Source: Rhizobium sp. Leaf371 (GTDB lineage Bacteria > Pseudomonadota > Alphaproteobacteria > Rhizobiales > Rhizobiaceae). From it: a stretch of DNA of 64,000 nucleotides. The stretch covers positions 124,001 through 188,000 of the forward strand of contig NZ_LMQB01000023.1 of the NCBI RefSeq assembly GCF_001424045.1, in the 5' to 3' direction. A program made the position numbers and the translations under genes. Shown in pieces: positions 60,956 to 64,000 of the stretch. Positions within the stretch are counted from its first letter, which is position 1; each line of letters starts with the position of its first letter. A model generated the notes under the pieces. That model was not told the origin of the DNA. It was given only the letters and a program-made list of their open reading frames with translations, and made no database searches.

Positions 60956-61059
60956 GGCTGGCTAGGGTCCGGTTGGCGACACCGACCTCCTAACGCCTTT
61001 CGACCGGATGATCACGCGATAATCGCTGGCCGTCCGATCGATTTTCGTGATGTGTCGCC

Positions 61060-61497
61060 TCAGACGCGCGGTGCGCGCAGCAGATCGCGGATTTCGGTCA
61101 GCAGCTGAACGTCTGCCGGCGGCGGAGCCTCTTCTTCCTTGCCCTCGCGCTTGTCGCGCTCGACGGATGCCCGCAGCTTGTTCACGCCCTTGATCATCAT
61201 GAAGATGATCCAGGCGAGGATGAGGAAGTTGATGAAGACGGTGATGAAATTGCCATAGGCGAAGATGGCGCCCTGCTCGCGGGCCTGGGCGAGCGTCGTG
61301 GCTGTCACGTTGCCACTGAGCACGAAGAAGTAGTTGGAGAAATCGAAGCCGCCGCCCGTCAGCGCGCCGACGACCGGCATGACGAGATCGTTCACGACGG
61401 AATCGACGATCTTGCTGAAGGCGGCACCGATGATCACACCGACGGCCAGATCCATCACATTGCCGCGGGCGATAAATTGCTTGAACTCGTTCAACAT
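61060..61497 (-). CDS. mscL: Large-conductance mechanosensitive channel MscL
   Basis: 145 residues from the ATG at 61497 with AAAGGAGA upstream; the upstream open frame to 61746 is not MscL sequence. The first helix [41 protein letters not shown] and second transmembrane helix [26 protein letters not shown] match the family, with the periplasmic loop [15 protein letters not shown] between. The C-terminal helix is [16 protein letters not shown]. It is an osmotic safety valve of the inner membrane. Confidence 0.97.
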   Translation of the reverse strand: MLNEFKQFIARGNVMDLAVGVIIGAAFSKIVDSVVNDLVMPVVGALTGGGFDFSNYFFVLSGNVTATTLAQAREQGAIFAYGNFITVFINFLILAWIIFMMIKGVNKLRASVERDKREGKEEEAPPPADVQLLTEIRDLLRAPRV

Positions 61498-61708
61498 CCC
61501 AACTCTCCTTTGACGTGCGCCAGACGCGCCGATCCCCGACTGGAACCTATCGCCTTTCGGTAGAAAGGAAAGCCGCAACGATACGCTTTCGTGATCCGGC
61601 GCTTTCTCATGCAGGGGCGGCTTCGACTTAAGACCAAACCCAAGGCAATTCTCTTGGTCGCGTCTTTCACCTATGATCCGGATCGAGCGCAGGGTGGAGG
61701 AGGAAACC

Positions 61709-64000
61709 ATGCTATCCGGCACGGTCGTGTTTGCGGCCGCTTTCACCTACCTGCTGCTGCTTTTCGCCGTTGCCAGCTATGGCGACCGGGCGGCGCGCAA
61801 GGCGGCGTCGAGCGGCGTGGCTGCGCGTGGCCGCCCCGTCGTCTATGCGTTCAGCCTCGCGATCTACTGCACCAGCTGGACCTATTTCGGCGGCGTCGGC
61901 CTTGCCGCAGAACGCGGGCTGGAGTTTACCGGAATCTATATCGGCCCGATCCTCATGTTCACGCTGGGACTGCCGATCATCCGCCGCATCACGACGCTCG
62001 CCAAATCGCAGAAGCTCACATCGGTGGCCGATTTCATCGCGGCACGTTACGGCAAGAACCCGACGGTTGCCGGCATCGTGGCGCTGATTTCGCTGGTGGG
62101 GGCCATTCCCTACATCGCTTTGCAGCTCAAGGCCGTGTCGAGTTCGATGGCCGTGCTGGTCGATACCCGGCCCTATGGGCTCGACGGCGGAGCGGCCTTC
62201 ATCGATCTTCCCCTGCTGGTCACGCTGTTTCTCGCCTGCTTCGCCATCGTGTTCGGCACCCGCCACACGGATGCGACCGAGCATCAGGACGGGCTGATCC
62301 TCGCCATCGCCATGGAATCGGTCGTCAAGCTCGTGGCGCTCGTCACCGTCGGGCTCTACGTCGTCTTCTTCCTGTTCGACGGCCCGACCGACATGCTGAC
62401 CCGCGCCCGGGACAACAGCGCCGTCATGGACGCCCTGACCTACCAGACGCCCATGGCGCGCTGGATCGTGCTGACCGTTCTCTCGGCCGTTTCCATCATC
62501 CTGCTGCCGCGCCAGTTTCATGTGACGGTGGTGGAAAATCGCACGGCCGGCGAACTGCGGACGGCGGGCATTCTCTTTCCGCTCTATCTCATCGGCATCA
62601 ATCTCTTCGTGCTGCCGGTCGCAATCGCCGGCATGCTGACATTTCAGGGAAACGGCGTCGCGGATCTCTATCTCCTGACGCTGCCGCTGTCGCACGACCT
62701 GCCGATCCTCACTCTCGTCGCCTTCATCGGCGGCTTCTCGGCTGCGACCGCCATGGTCATCGTCGCCTCCGTCGCCCTGTCGATCATGCTGTCGAACGAC
62801 ATCGTCATGCCGATCTTCCTGCGGCGAAACCTGACGGGTCGAGGCCGCTCCAAGGATGTCGGCGCCACGCTTCTGAACGTTCGCCGCATGGCGATCTTCG
62901 CGGTGCTGCTGCTCGGCTACGGCTATTATCGGGCGGCCGACATCACCGCAGGGCTCGCATCGCTCGGGCTCTTGTCCTTTGCCGCGATCGCCCAGATGGC
63001 GCCGGCCATGTTCGGGGGGCTCGTCTGGCGGCAGGCGAATGCGCGCGGCGCCATCGCCGGCATGACCATCGGTTTCTTCGTCTGGGCCTATCTGCTGTTC
63101 CTGCCGAGCCTCGGCGGCCCCGACAATTCGCAGGTGGCGGCGACCATTCTCGGCTTCCTGTTTCCCTTTGCCAACATGTTCACGGCCGAGACCGCCGATC
63201 CCCTCGTGAATGCAACGGCGCTCAGCCTCCTGTTCAACACCATAGCCTATGTGGTCTTCTCCCTGTCGCGCGCGCCAAAACCGCTGGAACGGCTGCAGGC
63301 CGGGCTGTTCATCCGCCGGGCATCGCGCACGGAGCGCGCCTTTCGTGGCCGCAAGACCAAGATTACCGTGCTCGACCTGAAGAGCACCATCGCCCGCTAT
63401 CTCGGCGAAGAGCGAATGCAACGGTCGTTCGAGACCTATGCGAAGAAAAGCGGACGACGGCTCGAGGACGGGCAGCCGGCCGACATGGCGCTCATCCATT
63501 TCTCCGAACAGATCCTCGGCAGCGCCATTGGCTCGTCTTCGGCGCGGCTCGTGCTGTCGCTGGTGCTGCAGCGGCTCGATGATACCTCGCCGGATACGGC
63601 CATCCTGCTCGATCAGGCCAGCGAAGCGCTGCAATACAATCAGGATATGCTGCAGACCGCCTTGTCGCAGATGGACCAGGGCATCGCCGTCTTCGACAGT
63701 TCCAACCATCTGATCATCTGGAACCGCCGTTTCCGGCAATTGCTCGATCTGCCCGAGGCGTCCGGGCAGGTCGGCTTTCCCCTGTCGGAGATCGTCGCGA
63801 TCCTGACGCAGCGCGGCGACCGGGTGCGCGACGGCGAACCGGCCTTGCTCACGAGCTTCCTCGCCCTCGACAAGCCGTTCCAGCTGGTGCTGTCGGGCGG
63901 CGAGCGAATCATCGAGGTGCGCAGCAATGCCATGCCGGACAAGGGCCTGGTCACGACCTATACCGACATCACCCAGCGGGTGGCGGCCGATATCGCGCTG
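61709..64000 (+). CDS. Sodium/solute symporter-sensor histidine kinase fusion (right end cut)
   Basis: ATG at 61709 with GGAGGAGG upstream; the frame stays open for 764 codons to the right edge. Residues about 1-515 form a sodium:solute symporter-like module of about 12-13 helices ([77 protein letters not shown]). A cytoplasmic linker follows, then a PAS-like domain from about 650 ([25 protein letters not shown]). The kinase domains should follow outside the window. CbrA/PrlS-type kinases have this architecture. Confidence 0.88.
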   Translation, partial: MLSGTVVFAAAFTYLLLLFAVASYGDRAARKAASSGVAARGRPVVYAFSLAIYCTSWTYFGGVGLAAERGLEFTGIYIGPILMFTLGLPIIRRITTLAKSQKLTSVADFIAARYGKNPTVAGIVALISLVGAIPYIALQLKAVSSSMAVLVDTRPYGLDGGAAFIDLPLLVTLFLACFAIVFGTRHTDATEHQDGLILAIAMESVVKLVALVTVGLYVVFFLFDGPTDMLTRARDNSAVMDALTYQTPMARWIVLTVLSAVSIILLPRQFHVTVVENRTAGELRTAGILFPLYLIGINLFVLPVAIAGMLTFQGNGVADLYLLTLPLSHDLPILTLVAFIGGFSAATAMVIVASVALSIMLSNDIVMPIFLRRNLTGRGRSKDVGATLLNVRRMAIFAVLLLGYGYYRAADITAGLASLGLLSFAAIAQMAPAMFGGLVWRQANARGAIAGMTIGFFVWAYLLFLPSLGGPDNSQVAATILGFLFPFANMFTAETADPLVNATALSLLFNTIAYVVFSLSRAPKPLERLQAGLFIRRASRTERAFRGRKTKITVLDLKSTIARYLGEERMQRSFETYAKKSGRRLEDGQPADMALIHFSEQILGSAIGSSSARLVLSLVLQRLDDTSPDTAILLDQASEALQYNQDMLQTALSQMDQGIAVFDSSNHLIIWNRRFRQLLDLPEASGQVGFPLSEIVAILTQRGDRVRDGEPALLTSFLALDKPFQLVLSGGERIIEVRSNAMPDKGLVTTYTDITQRVAADIAL

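Noticed and set aside
61591-63582. A 663-codon plus-strand frame overlapping the symporter-kinase gene
   Set aside because: Wrong frame: the frame starting at 61709 has a strong ribosome site, hydrophobic helices and family motifs.
1-64000. CRISPR arrays, insertion sequences, prophage or conjugative genes
   Set aside because: No spaced repeat arrays, transposase motifs, integrase or terminal repeats were seen; the tandem repeats found are two-copy duplications.

Overview
The window looks like a chromosomal segment of a rhizobial alphaproteobacterium (order Hyphomicrobiales, most likely family Rhizobiaceae). The signs are high GC, a Sinorhizobium/Agrobacterium-type chemotaxis operon (icpA-like receptor, cheS, cheY1, cheA, cheW, cheR, cheB), the rhizobial block murA-DUF2948-hisD-UPF0262-LMW phosphatase-infA-maf-yacG-tRNA-Phe, a fused secDF and a complete rkp-1 capsule region. 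There is no prophage, insertion sequence or CRISPR array. Genus cannot be fixed by reading alone.

Region by region. 1-7190 (minus): chemotaxis operon read leftwards from a soluble globin-coupled receptor to cheB, which leaves the window. 7655-12771: small membrane and stress-type genes, a YbaK deacylase-like protein, a DUF930 protein, an ECF sigma factor with its overlapping anti-sigma gene, a Bax-inhibitor-1 protein and a DUF2076 protein. 12940-20031: tRNA-Thr, the housekeeping block from murA to yacG, tRNA-Phe. 20168-23205: a divergent pair, a cytosine-deaminase-like amidohydrolase and a cytosolic gamma-glutamyltransferase-like Ntn hydrolase. 23198-35642 (minus): a full nitrate assimilation system. 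The nasT/nasS sensor-antiterminator pair lies upstream of a sigma-54 promoter and a hairpin leader, followed by nrtA, nrtB, nrtC, nirB, nirD, nasA and a siroheme synthase cysG that makes the NirB cofactor. 35946-37847: kup potassium transporter.

38404-52318 is the rkp-1 capsular polysaccharide region: a 2510-residue multidomain fatty acid/polyketide synthase (RkpA), an alpha-oxoamine synthase (RkpG), a short-chain reductase resembling 3-ketosphinganine reductase (RkpH), an LTA-synthase-like membrane enzyme (RkpI), a KpsS-like protein (RkpJ) and a convergent KpsF arabinose-5-phosphate isomerase. Read together they suggest a dedicated pathway that makes an unusual long-chain amino-lipid acceptor for a Kdo-linked capsule. 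This is the most interesting system here, and its chemistry is inferred.

52450-64000: an Rrf2 regulator, fused secDF, a DDAH-like enzyme preceded by an orphan intrinsic terminator (sRNA or attenuator candidate), a chorismate mutase, an RfbF-like nucleotidyltransferase with a degenerate active-site loop, an aminotransferase whose 3' end is shifted by a 67-bp tandem duplication, mscL, and the start of a solute-symporter/histidine-kinase fusion that leaves the right edge.
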